A DNA stretch of 64,000 bases from Legionella maioricensis (lineage in GTDB: Bacteria > Pseudomonadota > Gammaproteobacteria > Legionellales > Legionellaceae), in assembly GCF_023618015.1 (NCBI RefSeq), contig NZ_JAJKBJ010000012.1, positions 62,001 to 126,000 of the forward strand. Direction: 5' to 3'. A program made the position numbers and the translations under genes. Below are positions 29,829 through 40,091 of the stretch, one piece after another. Positions within the stretch are counted from its first letter, which is position 1. Each line of letters opens with the position of its first letter. The notes under the pieces were generated by a model. The model saw only the letters and a list, made by a program, of their open reading frames with translations. It had not been told where the DNA came from and ran no database searches.

Positions 29829-29921
29829 CATACGTCATCTCGAGCGTTAGCGAGAGCTCTCCTGGATATACCCAAATACCACATTTAAGAGATCTCTCGC
29901 TAACGCTCGAGATAACGTATG
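29829..29921. repeat. 93-bp inverted repeat with 32-bp arms
   Basis: The arms 29829-29860 and 29890-29921 are inverted complements with two mismatches in 32 bases, separated by a 29-base spacer. The core is ctcgagcgttagcgagag. It has the form of a dispersed palindromic element in the 29695-30111 gap between degQ and the tRNA gene. No gene is seen in the rest of the gap. Confidence 0.85.
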
Positions 29922-30070
29922 GGTGGATGAGGGCTTGTCTTGCTCAACTCTCTTTATTCCACGTCAGCAATAAATTTAATAAAAATTGTTATAAAAGATC
30001 AATATAAGTACACTTCAATGCATTATCCAAATTATGGGCATAAAAAATGAAAAAAAAACTTCTAACAGAC

Positions 30071-30099
30071 TTGACATAAACGCGTGAAAACGACAAAAT
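30071..30099 (+). promoter_or_regulatory. Sigma-70 promoter of tRNA-Met
   Basis: A perfect -35 TTGACA at 30071-30076 is followed by a 17-base spacer and a weak -10 CAAAAT at 30094-30099, placing the transcription start just upstream of the tRNA at 30112. Confidence 0.6.
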
Positions 30100-30111
30100 C
30101 ACGCCTCTTGT

Positions 30112-30188
30112 GGCTATGTAGCTCAGCCGGTTAGAGCGCGGCACTCATAATGCTGAGGTCGGTGGTTCGAGTCCACCCATAGCCACCA
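30112..30188 (+). tRNA. tRNA-Met (elongator), anticodon CAT
   Basis: The 77-nt cloverleaf has acceptor arms GGCTATG / CATAGCC, D-arm GCTC...GAGC, anticodon stem CGGCA/TGCTG with loop CTCATAA (anticodon CAT), TpsiC arm GGTGG-TTCGAGT-CCACC and encoded CCA. It closely resembles elongator tRNA-Met. A lysidine-modified tRNA-Ile2 also reads CAT, but the acceptor and loop sequence favour methionine. The initiator is excluded because there is a normal first acceptor pair. Confidence 0.93.
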
Positions 30189-30288
30189 TCTCCCAATATA
30201 AAAATTCCTCACGTAAGTTAGCAAAAAAGCTATGGTAAGCCGATAATTTTAGTTATTATGTTATTACTCATGACTTTACGGTTTTTAA

Positions 30289-32661
30289 ATGCGCTCTTTA
30301 GTAGTTTTATTTTTAGCCTTGATATGCTTTTCGTTCACTTATGCTAATGATGTAAATATTTCCACCGTAACCAAAAATGGTAATACTATTTTTTATCTTC
30401 AGGCTGGAGCATTTAATTTAGAAAAAGATGCGAAATTACGTCAAAAAGAACTTGCGGGACTTGTCAACCAGGATGTGGAAATCAAAAATCTTGCGGACAA
30501 AAGTCTTTATCTCGTTCAAATTGGTCCTATCAATGATTATCAGACTGCAAGGGCTCTAAAAGATAAACTATCTCAAAAAACCAATAATCAGGGAAAAGCC
30601 TCCACTAATGAGCAAAAATCGTCTTTGCATGTCAGTCCGATTCCCAAAATCCAGGAGCAGAACCCCACCCTCCCGCCTGCAAGTAAATTATGGAATTTAC
30701 GCAATGCAGATATTCGTGCTGTAATCACTGAAGTATCAAGGGTAACGGGTAAAAATTTTGTGATTGACCCGCGGGTTCAAGGAAAAATATCTATAGTATC
30801 GTCCACGCCGATGTCTAATCACGCTCTATATCAGGTTTTTCTTTCTGTCCTTCAGGTTTCAGGCTATGCGGCTATTCCTAATGGCGACATCATTAAAATT
30901 ATTCCTAATATTGATGCCAAAACTCAATCTCCCGATCTGATTAATGAAATAAGAAATCCTCCTCAGGGAGATGACATGATGGTTGCCGTGGTACCAGTCC
31001 ATTATGTTCCCGCGGAACAACTTGTCCCGGTTCTCAGGCCTTTAATGCCTCAATGGAGTAGCGTTTCTGCCTATGCCCCATCTAATATGCTTATCTTGTC
31101 CGGACGTGCCAATAACATTAAAAGTCTTGCCAACATCATCAAACAAGTCGACAGCTCCTCATCAGCTGGCATTGATATGGTTCCCTTAAGGCACGCTTTA
31201 GCAATGGATATCGCCAATACCCTAAAAGATCTGGTCAAGACGCAGCCAACCGGCATGGGCGGCAGATCTCAAATGACTATCGCAGCCGATGACCGATCTA
31301 ACGCTATTTTAGTGAGTGGCAGTAAAACGGATAGAATCAGACTTCGCATGTTAATCTTAAAATTAGACAGAGAAAGTTCTGCAGGGATAAACAGCAATAC
31401 TCAAGTGGTCTATCTTCATTATTTAAGAGCAGAAGATTTAGTACCTATACTTGCCGGAATTGCTCAAGCAAATTTTAGTGGTAATGTAGGAACAACTATT
31501 GGCACAATTACGCGGCCTGTATTAGATAGCACCAATCCAGCATCAAATCTTGCTATGGGCGGCTCATCAGATGGGCAAAATTCATTATCAGGGAATGTCG
31601 CCCCACAACCCACAGCCAATCCTGCTGCGACAGCAAATACTACCTCGGCCAATACGCAGAATGAAGGCACGACGAAACCAACAGTGCAAATTATAGCGGA
31701 GCCTAATACTAACTCCATCATTATTAATGCCCCCTCTTCTATTATTCGTATTTTAAAAAATGTTATTTCTCAATTGGATATTAAACCAGCACAACTATTA
31801 ATTGAGGCTTTAGTAGCCGAGGTCAACCAAGTCGATGTCAATAACCTGGGTATAGAATGGGGCTCAGATCAACAAACGGGTGATCCTAAAAACTTTAGGC
31901 CAGGCTTTGCCATTCTTAATAGCAAAACTAAAATTGCCGATTTTCAAGCGCAAATTTATGCACTGGCTCGACTACAAAAAGCAAATATTTTATCAACCCC
32001 GTCTGTCGTTGTTCTTGATAATCGCCAAGCCAAAATATTGGTAGGTAAGCAAGTATCCGTTGCCGCATCAAGCTATCCCAACAATGCTAACGGCACAACA
32101 ACTGCAAGTCCCTTTACCACATTTAACAGGGTTAATGTAGCGTTACATCTTTATGTAAGACCGCAAATTACTCATGGGCAAGGTATTCAACTGCAAATCG
32201 ATCAAGGCAATGACACCTTGGATCCTGCAAGCACAACGGACAGCACAACTAACCCAACGTTTAGGATTAGCAGCATAGTCACTGCAGTACACGTTGAAAG
32301 TGGTGATGTGGTTGTTTTAGGAGGACTAACCCAAGACAGTCTGGGTAATGATAATAATCGCCTGCCAATACTTGGGGATATCCCGGGGATAGGCCGATTA
32401 TTTCAACACAACATCCGCAACAGAGATAAGCGAGTTCTCATGGTGTTTATTAAACCGATTATTCTGCGCAATGAAAGAGATAATTTACAGGTAACGGGTG
32501 ATAAATATAATGATGTACGCCAATATCAACTGGATTGGCTCCGTTCTCAAGAGGAATATGAGCAAAGCAATACCCAAACAGTTCTGCCTCCATGGACCCA
32601 AGTGCCTTTACCCAGACCCTTTACCCGTCCAGCGGCACATTTACCTGAAATGACTAAATAG
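30289..32661 (+). CDS. lspD: Type II secretion outer-membrane secretin with N-terminal SPOR domain
   Basis: The 790-residue protein has a signal peptide (MRSLVVLFLALICFSFTYA) and a SPOR domain at about residues 28-100 (FYLQAGAFNLEKDAKL). Then follow the GspD N0-N3 ring domains (LRNADIRAVITEVSRVTGKNFVIDPRVQG) and the secretin beta-barrel core (ILSTPSVVVLDN, then VVVLGGLTQD and LPILGDIPGIGRLF). It forms the outer-membrane channel of the Lsp type II system that exports degradative enzymes in Legionella. The SPOR domain probably ties the secretin to peptidoglycan. lspE follows after 3 bp. The other lsp genes are not in this window. Confidence 0.94.
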   Translation: MRSLVVLFLALICFSFTYANDVNISTVTKNGNTIFYLQAGAFNLEKDAKLRQKELAGLVNQDVEIKNLADKSLYLVQIGPINDYQTARALKDKLSQKTNNQGKASTNEQKSSLHVSPIPKIQEQNPTLPPASKLWNLRNADIRAVITEVSRVTGKNFVIDPRVQGKISIVSSTPMSNHALYQVFLSVLQVSGYAAIPNGDIIKIIPNIDAKTQSPDLINEIRNPPQGDDMMVAVVPVHYVPAEQLVPVLRPLMPQWSSVSAYAPSNMLILSGRANNIKSLANIIKQVDSSSSAGIDMVPLRHALAMDIANTLKDLVKTQPTGMGGRSQMTIAADDRSNAILVSGSKTDRIRLRMLILKLDRESSAGINSNTQVVYLHYLRAEDLVPILAGIAQANFSGNVGTTIGTITRPVLDSTNPASNLAMGGSSDGQNSLSGNVAPQPTANPAATANTTSANTQNEGTTKPTVQIIAEPNTNSIIINAPSSIIRILKNVISQLDIKPAQLLIEALVAEVNQVDVNNLGIEWGSDQQTGDPKNFRPGFAILNSKTKIADFQAQIYALARLQKANILSTPSVVVLDNRQAKILVGKQVSVAASSYPNNANGTTTASPFTTFNRVNVALHLYVRPQITHGQGIQLQIDQGNDTLDPASTTDSTTNPTFRISSIVTAVHVESGDVVVLGGLTQDSLGNDNNRLPILGDIPGIGRLFQHNIRNRDKRVLMVFIKPIILRNERDNLQVTGDKYNDVRQYQLDWLRSQEEYEQSNTQTVLPPWTQVPLPRPFTRPAAHLPEMTK

Positions 32662-32664
32662 ATT

Positions 32665-34149
32665 ATGGATATTGAAGAAAAGTCACACCGTCTACCTTAT
32701 AGTTTCGCTAAGAACAATGGAGTTGTGGTGGGTGAAATTAAAAATCATAGTGCTTTAATCTATCATTTGCCTAATACCTCTTTGCAGGCATTTGCGGAAG
32801 TAAAACGTCTGTTGCAATGCGATCTAGAGTTGAAACAAGTTGATGAAACAACATTCCAACAACATCTGGCCCATATCTATCAATCGAAATCCTCCATACT
32901 GGATGCAGCTGAAGGAATGGAAGAAGACATGGATCTCTCATTATTAGCCAGCCAACTTCCCGTCAGTGAAGATTTATTAGAAAACCAGGATGATGCCCCT
33001 ATAATAAGACTGCTTAATGCATTATTTACTCAGGCAATCAAGCAAAAAGCTTCTGATATTCATATAGAAACCTATGAGGACAGAGTTTTGGTTCGCAACC
33101 GAATCGATGGAGTTCTGCAGGAAGTACTTGAAATTCAACGGGCTATTGCCCCTTTGGTTATTTCCAGGGTCAAAGTCATGGCTAAATTGGATATAGCGGA
33201 AAAACGTATTCCTCAAGACGGCCGCATCTCACTTCGTATTGGCGGACATAATATTGATGTCCGGGTCTCTACTCTGCCTTCTAATCATGGCGAACGTGTC
33301 GTATTAAGGATATTAGATAAACAAGCAGCCCAGCTCGATTTAAATCTTTTGGGCATGCCTCAATCAACACTAAAAGCCATGCGCAAAATGATCGCAGAAC
33401 CGCATGGGATTATTCTGGTAACCGGTCCAACGGGATCAGGTAAAACCACTTCTCTTTATGCAATGCTGACCGAATTAAATCAGGTCACCCGAAATATTTT
33501 AACTATTGAGGATCCCATAGAATACGATTTAGAAGGAATAGGACAAACCCAAGTCAATACCAAAGTACAGATGACTTTTGCCAAAGGCTTAAGGGCTATT
33601 CTTAGACAAGATCCGGATGTAGTAATGATTGGAGAAATCCGCGATTTGGAAACAGCTGAAATTGCCGTACAAGCAAGTTTAACAGGACATTTAGTACTAT
33701 CTACTTTGCATACTAATAGTGCACTGGGAGCCCTAACCCGACTACGTGACATGGGTGTTGAATCATTTCTAATGTCATCAAGTATTGTCGGACTTATTGC
33801 TCAACGTTTAGTAAGAAAATTATGCCCTCACTGCAAAACACCTCATCAATTAAGACAAGATGAAAAGGAATTGATGGGACTTGCACCTGATGCGGATGTA
33901 TCGCGAGTATTTGAACCGCATGGATGCGAGTTATGTAATCATTTGGGGTATAGAGGAAGAACAGGTATCTATGAGCTCATTACAATAGATGAAACTCTAA
34001 GAGGAATGATTCATCGCAATGAAAACATGCAAACGTTAGAGGCTTACTTAAGGCCCACCACTCCAAGTATCCGTGATGATGGGTTTAAACGAGTGCTTGT
34101 TGGTGATACTGCTCTGGCCGAAATTCTTCGTGTAACTTCTCAAAATTAA
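32665..34149 (+). CDS. lspE: Type II secretion ATPase
   Basis: The 494-residue GspE-type ATPase has Walker A GPTGSGKTT, an Asp box (LTIEDPIEY), Walker B (DPDVVMIGEIRD), a His box (TGHLVLSTLHTN) and the four-cysteine zinc domain near the C-terminus (CPHC and CELC). It energises pseudopilus assembly from the cytoplasmic face of the inner membrane. Paired with the secretin gene just upstream, this is the split lspDE locus described for Legionella. Confidence 0.96.
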   Translation: MDIEEKSHRLPYSFAKNNGVVVGEIKNHSALIYHLPNTSLQAFAEVKRLLQCDLELKQVDETTFQQHLAHIYQSKSSILDAAEGMEEDMDLSLLASQLPVSEDLLENQDDAPIIRLLNALFTQAIKQKASDIHIETYEDRVLVRNRIDGVLQEVLEIQRAIAPLVISRVKVMAKLDIAEKRIPQDGRISLRIGGHNIDVRVSTLPSNHGERVVLRILDKQAAQLDLNLLGMPQSTLKAMRKMIAEPHGIILVTGPTGSGKTTSLYAMLTELNQVTRNILTIEDPIEYDLEGIGQTQVNTKVQMTFAKGLRAILRQDPDVVMIGEIRDLETAEIAVQASLTGHLVLSTLHTNSALGALTRLRDMGVESFLMSSSIVGLIAQRLVRKLCPHCKTPHQLRQDEKELMGLAPDADVSRVFEPHGCELCNHLGYRGRTGIYELITIDETLRGMIHRNENMQTLEAYLRPTTPSIRDDGFKRVLVGDTALAEILRVTSQN

Positions 34150-34189
34150 AAATCACTGAATAAGCTTCGACTAAGTACTATAAGGGCTT

Positions 34190-34267
34190 CGTCATTGCGA
34201 GCACAGCGAAGCAATCCAGGGTTTAGTGTTCAATACTCAGGATTGCTTCGCTGTGCTCGCAATGACG
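34190..34267. repeat. 78-bp perfect inverted repeat with 28-bp arms
   Basis: The arms 34190-34217 and 34240-34267 are perfect inverted complements over 28 bases (cgtcattgcgagcacagcga and on), with a 22-base spacer. It lies in the gap between the convergent lspE and cysS genes, so it may serve as a bidirectional transcript end although no T-tract is present. Related text occurs at 8818-8850. Confidence 0.85.
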
Positions 34268-34385
34268 GGAATTTCAGAAACAAGCAATAAACACGGGACT
34301 AACGAAAGTTAATTGGTACGCCCCCCGTATAACCGAGAGATTTCACCAAAATAATATTATAAAAACTCGCCAACCCTACTCTACT

Positions 34386-35753
34386 TTACTGAGAAATTTT
34401 ACGCCAGGAAGTGCCCTTTTCACCGTCCTCCAGCTCTATTCCCTGACTCAATAATTCAGCTCTTATCTGATCAGCTCTTGCCCAGTTACGATCTGCTCTT
34501 GCTTGAATTCGCTCATTAATCAATTGTTCAATGGCTGCCTTATCATCTTCTGCAAAACCTGATTGTAAAAATGAGGCCGGATCTTCCTGTAAAAAGCCCA
34601 TAATTCCGGCTAAATGCTTCAAAGTAGTAGCTAAATTTGCTGAATTATTTTTATTCACTTCATGGCTTAATTGAAATAAAACAGATAATGCAACTGGAGT
34701 ATTAAAATCATCATTCATCGCATGATTAAATTGCTCCAACCAATGAGCATCTACTTCGCCATCCACTATAGCAGGAACTTCTTTAATCGCTTGATAAAGC
34801 CGAGTTAAGCCTTTTTTAGCATTTAATAAATTCTCTTCAGAATAATTCAATGGGCTACGATAATGACTAGTCAGCAGAAAGTAACGAATGACTTCCGGAT
34901 GATGATCTTTTAGTACATCAGCAATAGTGAAAAAATTACCCGTTGATTTAGCCATTTTTTCATTATTGACTTGCAGCATGCCCACATGAAGCCAGTAATT
35001 AGCGAAGGGCTTGTCGGTGGCTGCCTCACTTTGGGCAATTTCATTTTCATGATGAGGAAATTGTAAATCCAGACCGCCACCATGAATGTCAAATTGTTCA
35101 CCCAGTTCATGCATCGCCATGGCCGAACATTCAATGTGCCAACCAGGACGCCCATCTCCCCACGGTGAGGGCCAACTGGGCTCATTCAACTTTGCCTTTT
35201 TCCATAAAACAAAATCCAGAGGAGAGCGTTTTTCTTTTACAATCTCAATACGCGCCCCTGAAACTAAACCCTCAAGATCTTTATGAGATAATTTGCCGTA
35301 GTCAGCAAAAGAATCAACCTGGTAACACACATCCCCATTGTCACTAACATAGGCATGACCTTTATCCAGTAAACGCTGAATTAAATTGATAATTGTTTCT
35401 ATGTGTCCTGTTGCGCGCGGCTCAAAATCAGGGGGTAGAATTTTTAAAGCACGGGTGTCCTCATGCATAGCAGAAATATATTGAGTAGTTAATTCCTCAA
35501 TGGATATGCCTCTTTCATTGGCTCGAGTTATAATTTTATCGTCGATGTCCGTAATATTTCGTACGTAGGTTACTTCAAATCCTTGGGAGCGCAGATAACG
35601 TACCATTACATCGAAAGCCACCATAGAGCGTGCATGGCCCAAATGACAGCGATCATAAACCGTAATTCCACAGACATACATTCCAATTTTCCCAGGTCTC
35701 AGGGAAATAAATGGTTCTTTTGTTCGGGTTAAAGAATTATACAAATGCAACAT
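34386..35753 (-). CDS. cysS: Cysteinyl-tRNA synthetase
   Basis: The 455-residue class I synthetase has zinc ligands starting with the Cys of [10 protein letters not shown], the HIGH-type motif CHLGHARSM and the KMSKS-type motif MAKSTGNFF. It charges tRNA-Cys. It ends the minus-strand run trpF-trpB-trpA-glnS-cysS and is 9 bp after glnS, suggesting co-transcription of the two synthetases. Confidence 0.97.
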   Translation of the reverse strand: MLHLYNSLTRTKEPFISLRPGKIGMYVCGITVYDRCHLGHARSMVAFDVMVRYLRSQGFEVTYVRNITDIDDKIITRANERGISIEELTTQYISAMHEDTRALKILPPDFEPRATGHIETIINLIQRLLDKGHAYVSDNGDVCYQVDSFADYGKLSHKDLEGLVSGARIEIVKEKRSPLDFVLWKKAKLNEPSWPSPWGDGRPGWHIECSAMAMHELGEQFDIHGGGLDLQFPHHENEIAQSEAATDKPFANYWLHVGMLQVNNEKMAKSTGNFFTIADVLKDHHPEVIRYFLLTSHYRSPLNYSEENLLNAKKGLTRLYQAIKEVPAIVDGEVDAHWLEQFNHAMNDDFNTPVALSVLFQLSHEVNKNNSANLATTLKHLAGIMGFLQEDPASFLQSGFAEDDKAAIEQLINERIQARADRNWARADQIRAELLSQGIELEDGEKGTSWRKISQ

Positions 35754-35762
35754 GTCTGCTCC

Positions 35763-37418
35763 TTAGTTTACCTTGTCCCAAGTATCTTTTAAATCAACAA
35801 CACGATGAAAAACTTTTACTTCACCATTCACTATTTTATTGACGCAATAGTAACCCAGTCGCTCAAATTGAAAAACTTCGCCCTCAGGTTGATTTGCCAT
35901 GGAAGGCTCACAAAATGCTTGCAAAGTTTGTAATGAATCATGATTCAAAAATTGAAGAAAATCTTCTTCACGAGCAGGATTCGGATCCGTAAACAATCGA
36001 TCATACTGATAAACTGTTATTGGATGCGCTTGGGCACAGGAAACCCAGTGGATCACTCCTTTGACTTTGCGATCCTCAGGATTTTTACCTAAAGTATTTT
36101 CATCATAAGTACAGCGTAACTCGATGATTTCACCTTGGGCATCTTTTATTACTTCATGACATTTAATTACATAGGAGTGGCGCAAACGTACCTCGGCTCC
36201 CGGAGATAACCGAAAATATTTTTTAGGAGGATCTTCCATAAAGTCAGAACGCTCTATGAATAACTCTCGAGAAAAAGGTATTTCTCTGCTGGGAGATTCT
36301 GGATTTTGATGGTAAAAATTAGCCTTAATTTGCTCTACTTTACCTTCAGGATAATTTTCTATCACAATTTTTACTGGATCCATAACACACAACGCGCGTT
36401 TTGCTGTTTTATTTAGTTCAGCACGGACACACTCCTCAAATAGAGACATATCAATAACTGAATCACTACGCGATATCCCGATGATCTCACAAAATTGACG
36501 AATAGCGGCTGGCGGGTAACCTCGTTTACGCATACCACGTAAGGTAGGCAAACGCGGATCATCCCATCCTGTTACTACGTTTTTTTCAACAAGCTCGCGC
36601 AACTTGCGTTTGCTCGTAACCGTGTGGGATAAATTTAATCTGGCAAATTCAGTTTGCACAGGCTTTGCTGGTAAAGGCAAATTATCAACCAGCCAGTCAT
36701 ATAGTGGTCTATGATCCTGAAACTCCAAAGTGCATAAGGAATGAGTAATTTTTTCTAAAGCGTCCGATATAGGATGAGCATAATCATACATAGGATAAAT
36801 ACACCAGGCATCGCCAGTACGCTGATGATGGGCATGGCGTATACGGTACAAAACGGGATCGCGCATATTCACGTTGCCGGATTTCATATCAATTTTGGCC
36901 CGTAAAACATGAACTCCGTCTGCAAACTCACCTGCTTTCATTCTATGAAACAAATCCAGGCTTTCCTCTATAGGTCTATTTCTATAAGGACTTTCCCGCC
37001 CAGGCTCTTGTAGGGTTCCCCGATAGGCACGAATCTCTTCCATGCTAAGACTGTCCACATAGGCCATATCTTTTTTTATTAATAAAACAGCAAAATCATA
37101 AAGTTCCTGGTAATAATCGGATGAATGAGTCATGGCACACCATTCAAACCCTAACCAGCGAACATCATCAATGATGGCTTTGACGTACTCATCCTCTTCT
37201 TTTATAGGATTTGTATCATCAAATCGTAAAAAACAGATTCCGCCAAACTCTGCGGCCAAACCAAAATTCAAACAAATAGACTTGGCGTGTCCCACATGCA
37301 AATATCCATTGGGTTCAGGCGGAAATCTAGTGACCACAGACTGGTGTTTGCCACTAGCCAACTCATCAGTAATCAATTGTCTTATAAAATGAGCCCGTTT
37401 TTCAGTAATTTCTGTCAT
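35763..37418 (-). CDS. glnS: Glutaminyl-tRNA synthetase
   Basis: The 551-residue class I synthetase has RFPPEPNGYLHVGHAKS (HIGH-type motif) and the KMSKS-type region (LSHTVTSKRKLRELV), plus the beta-barrel anticodon-binding C-terminus. It charges tRNA-Gln directly, so the indirect amidation route is not needed for glutamine. Its ATG overlaps the trpA stop by four bases, which couples it to the trp genes. Confidence 0.97.
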   Translation of the reverse strand: MTEITEKRAHFIRQLITDELASGKHQSVVTRFPPEPNGYLHVGHAKSICLNFGLAAEFGGICFLRFDDTNPIKEEDEYVKAIIDDVRWLGFEWCAMTHSSDYYQELYDFAVLLIKKDMAYVDSLSMEEIRAYRGTLQEPGRESPYRNRPIEESLDLFHRMKAGEFADGVHVLRAKIDMKSGNVNMRDPVLYRIRHAHHQRTGDAWCIYPMYDYAHPISDALEKITHSLCTLEFQDHRPLYDWLVDNLPLPAKPVQTEFARLNLSHTVTSKRKLRELVEKNVVTGWDDPRLPTLRGMRKRGYPPAAIRQFCEIIGISRSDSVIDMSLFEECVRAELNKTAKRALCVMDPVKIVIENYPEGKVEQIKANFYHQNPESPSREIPFSRELFIERSDFMEDPPKKYFRLSPGAEVRLRHSYVIKCHEVIKDAQGEIIELRCTYDENTLGKNPEDRKVKGVIHWVSCAQAHPITVYQYDRLFTDPNPAREEDFLQFLNHDSLQTLQAFCEPSMANQPEGEVFQFERLGYYCVNKIVNGEVKVFHRVVDLKDTWDKVN

Positions 37419-38233
37419 TGCATTTTTCCATTGTTGTCGATTGCCTGCCGCATAGAGCTTATTAAAGAAGCTCCTGCTTGCAACGCATTTTTATTAGTTT
37501 CATGAGCTTGTAAAATGTTCGTGATCAGTGCTGCGCCAACAATGACTCCATCGGCAAAATGGGCAATCTCTGCTGCCATCGCTGGTGTTTTGATGCCAAA
37601 TCCTACCATCAAAGGTAACTTGGTTTGCGCTTTTCGAGTTTGGTACTGGGCTTGCAATGCTGAAATATTAAGCGAATCCGACCCTGTAACTCCTTTTAAC
37701 GAAACATAGTACAGATAACCTTTGGCGAATTGATTAATCAAAGCCATACGTTCATCTGATGTGGTGGGTGAGCAAAGAAAAATACTGTATAAACCATGCT
37801 TTTCCCAAACCCGGGCAACCCCCTCACATTCCTCAGGCGGTAAATCAACCAATATAGTCCCATCTACTCCCGCATCGGTGGCATGTTGAGCAAAAAGATC
37901 ATAGCCGTACTGTTCTATAGGATTTAAATACCCCATAATGATTACTGGCGTATCTTTATCTTTCTGTCGAAACTCTTTGACCATCCGGAGTACGTCCTGA
38001 GAATGAACAGAATAAGCCAGTGCTCGTTCCATAGCATGTTGAATCACTGGCCCCTCGGCCATTGGATCAGAGAACGGTATACCCAGTTCCACAATATCAG
38101 CACCTGCTTTTACCAATTCATGCATCAACTCTACCGTCATACCAGGATTAGGATCTCCTGCGGTGATATAAGGACTTAGCATTTTTTTACCACTAGCATT
38201 AAGCTGTGCCAATTTCCGATCAATTCGATTCAT
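37415..38233 (-). CDS. trpA: Tryptophan synthase alpha chain
   Basis: The 272-residue TIM-barrel enzyme has the catalytic Glu/Asp signatures VELGIPFSDPMAEGPVIQ and IMGYLNPIEQYG. It cleaves indole-3-glycerol phosphate to indole for TrpB. It lies 32 bp downstream of trpB in the run trpF-trpB-trpA and overlaps glnS by four bases. Confidence 0.97.
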   Translation of the reverse strand: MNRIDRKLAQLNASGKKMLSPYITAGDPNPGMTVELMHELVKAGADIVELGIPFSDPMAEGPVIQHAMERALAYSVHSQDVLRMVKEFRQKDKDTPVIIMGYLNPIEQYGYDLFAQHATDAGVDGTILVDLPPEECEGVARVWEKHGLYSIFLCSPTTSDERMALINQFAKGYLYYVSLKGVTGSDSLNISALQAQYQTRKAQTKLPLMVGFGIKTPAMAAEIAHFADGVIVGAALITNILQAHETNKNALQAGASLISSMRQAIDNNGKMQ

Positions 38234-38265
38234 AAGGTACCCGAATAAGTGTCAAAATAAAATTA

Positions 38266-39465
38266 TTAAATTGTAATGCCATCAATAGTGGCAACTGTAT
38301 GTATGTCTTTATCACCGCGACCTGACAAATTAACGATGATACTCTGCTTCTTGGACATGGTTTTAGCTAATTTCATAGCATAGGCTACGGCATGGCTTGA
38401 CTCAAGAGCAGGAATAATTCCTTCTATTCTCGTCAGCATGCGAAAAGCATTAAGCGCTTCATCATCATTGATTGCCTCATAAGTCACTCGACCAGTATCC
38501 TTTAAATAAGCATGCTCAGGACCTACACCTGGGTAATCCAGACCTGCGGAAACTGAATGAGTGTCTTTTACCTGACCATACTCATCACAAAGTAAGTACG
38601 TACGATTACCATGCAAGACCCCAGGTTTCCCTGCAATAAGCGAAGCAGAGTGCTCCCCTGTTTCTAAACCCTTTCCTCCTGCCTCAACACCATAAATCGC
38701 CACAGTTCGATCATTTAAGAAGGGATGGAATAAACCAATTGCATTGGAACCACCACCCACACAGGCCACTAGAGCATCGGGCAGTTGGCCAGTTTTTTTC
38801 AGGAATTGCGCGCGCGCCTCAACACCAATGATGGTCTGAAAATCTCTAACCATTTGGGGATAAGGATGCGGTCCTGCAACAGTCCCGATGATATAAAAAG
38901 TATCATCCACATGACTAACCCAATCACGCATCGCCTCATTTAAAGCATCTTTAAGCGTCTTTGAACCAGAGGTTACCGGAACAACTTCTGCTCCTAATAA
39001 TTTCATGCGATAAACATTACTTGACTGACGTTTAATGTCTTCTGAACCCATATAAACAACACATTCGAAACCGAATTTTGCAGCTACCGTTGCAGATGCA
39101 ACCCCGTGCTGCCCGGCGCCTGTTTCAGCGATAATCCGGGTTTTCCCCATTCGTTTGGCAAGTAATGCTTGTCCCACTGTATTATTAATCTTATGCGCAC
39201 CAGTATGGTTTAAATCTTCACGTTTAAGATAGATTTGCGCACCACCTACATGATTGCTTAACCGCTCAGCATGATACAAAGGATTAGGCCTACCTACATA
39301 ATCTTTTAATTCCATATGTAATTCAGCGAGAAACTCTGGATCATTACGATATTTGGCATAACCTTGTTCTAACTGCTTTAAAGCATGAATTAAGGTATCT
39401 GCTACAAATACACCACCATATGGACCAAAATGACCATGTTCATCAGGAAGTTCTTTTTTACTCAT
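38266..39465 (-). CDS. trpB: Tryptophan synthase beta chain
   Basis: The PLP enzyme of 399 residues has the cofactor lysine in HTGAHKINN and the phosphate-binding GGGSNA loop. It condenses indole with serine. I choose the ATG at 39465 ([18 protein letters not shown]): it is preceded by GGGGC at suitable spacing and forms a TAATG overlap with the trpF stop. An ATG at 39477 would add four residues. Confidence 0.96.
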   Translation of the reverse strand: MSKKELPDEHGHFGPYGGVFVADTLIHALKQLEQGYAKYRNDPEFLAELHMELKDYVGRPNPLYHAERLSNHVGGAQIYLKREDLNHTGAHKINNTVGQALLAKRMGKTRIIAETGAGQHGVASATVAAKFGFECVVYMGSEDIKRQSSNVYRMKLLGAEVVPVTSGSKTLKDALNEAMRDWVSHVDDTFYIIGTVAGPHPYPQMVRDFQTIIGVEARAQFLKKTGQLPDALVACVGGGSNAIGLFHPFLNDRTVAIYGVEAGGKGLETGEHSASLIAGKPGVLHGNRTYLLCDEYGQVKDTHSVSAGLDYPGVGPEHAYLKDTGRVTYEAINDDEALNAFRMLTRIEGIIPALESSHAVAYAMKLAKTMSKKQSIIVNLSGRGDKDIHTVATIDGITI

Positions 39466-40091
39466 TATATGCCCCATAATACCTTAACAAATTGACTCAT
39501 TTTTTTATGATCTTTTACACCAGGCGTAGCCTCAATTCCACTGCATACATCAATTGCATAAGGTTTAGATACTTTAATCGCATCCAAAACATTAAATTCA
39601 TTAAGACCGCCAGCCAGAATAAACGGCTTGGGTAAACTCTGAGGAATAATCTGCCAATCAAAAGCAATCCCAGTTCCTCCTCTACTCGTTTCCGAGGGCG
39701 TATCGAGAAGTATGGCGCTCGCTTTTAAATATTCCTTCATTACCTGCTGAATTTGACCGCTAGTTTGAGGTTGTATGGCTTTAATAAAAGGTTTATTAAA
39801 ACGTTGGCAAAACTCTGGAGATTCATCACCATGAAATTGCAATAATTGGATAGGCAGCTCTTCTATTATTTGATGTACAAAAATCTCTTCAGGATTAACC
39901 AAAACGGCCACTGCATCCACAAATGGAGGAATATTTTTTAATAAAACCCTGGCTTTTTCTATAGTGATGCTGCGAGGACTTTTAGGATAAAAAATCAAAC
40001 CAATAGCATCAACTCCCAGAGCTATAGCATGGGCCACATCTTCAGCACGCGTCATGCCACACATTTTGACTCGTGTACGAGATGAATTCAA
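39465..40091 (-). CDS. trpF: Phosphoribosylanthranilate isomerase
   Basis: The 208-residue TIM-barrel enzyme begins [19 protein letters not shown], with the catalytic Cys in KMCGMT and the catalytic Asp in ILLDTPS; the phosphate-binding motif FILAGGLN is clear. It isomerises phosphoribosylanthranilate in tryptophan synthesis. It follows truA without a gap, the truA-trpF-trpB-trpA order shared with Pseudomonas. Confidence 0.95.
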   Translation of the reverse strand: MNSSRTRVKMCGMTRAEDVAHAIALGVDAIGLIFYPKSPRSITIEKARVLLKNIPPFVDAVAVLVNPEEIFVHQIIEELPIQLLQFHGDESPEFCQRFNKPFIKAIQPQTSGQIQQVMKEYLKASAILLDTPSETSRGGTGIAFDWQIIPQSLPKPFILAGGLNEFNVLDAIKVSKPYAIDVCSGIEATPGVKDHKKMSQFVKVLWGI

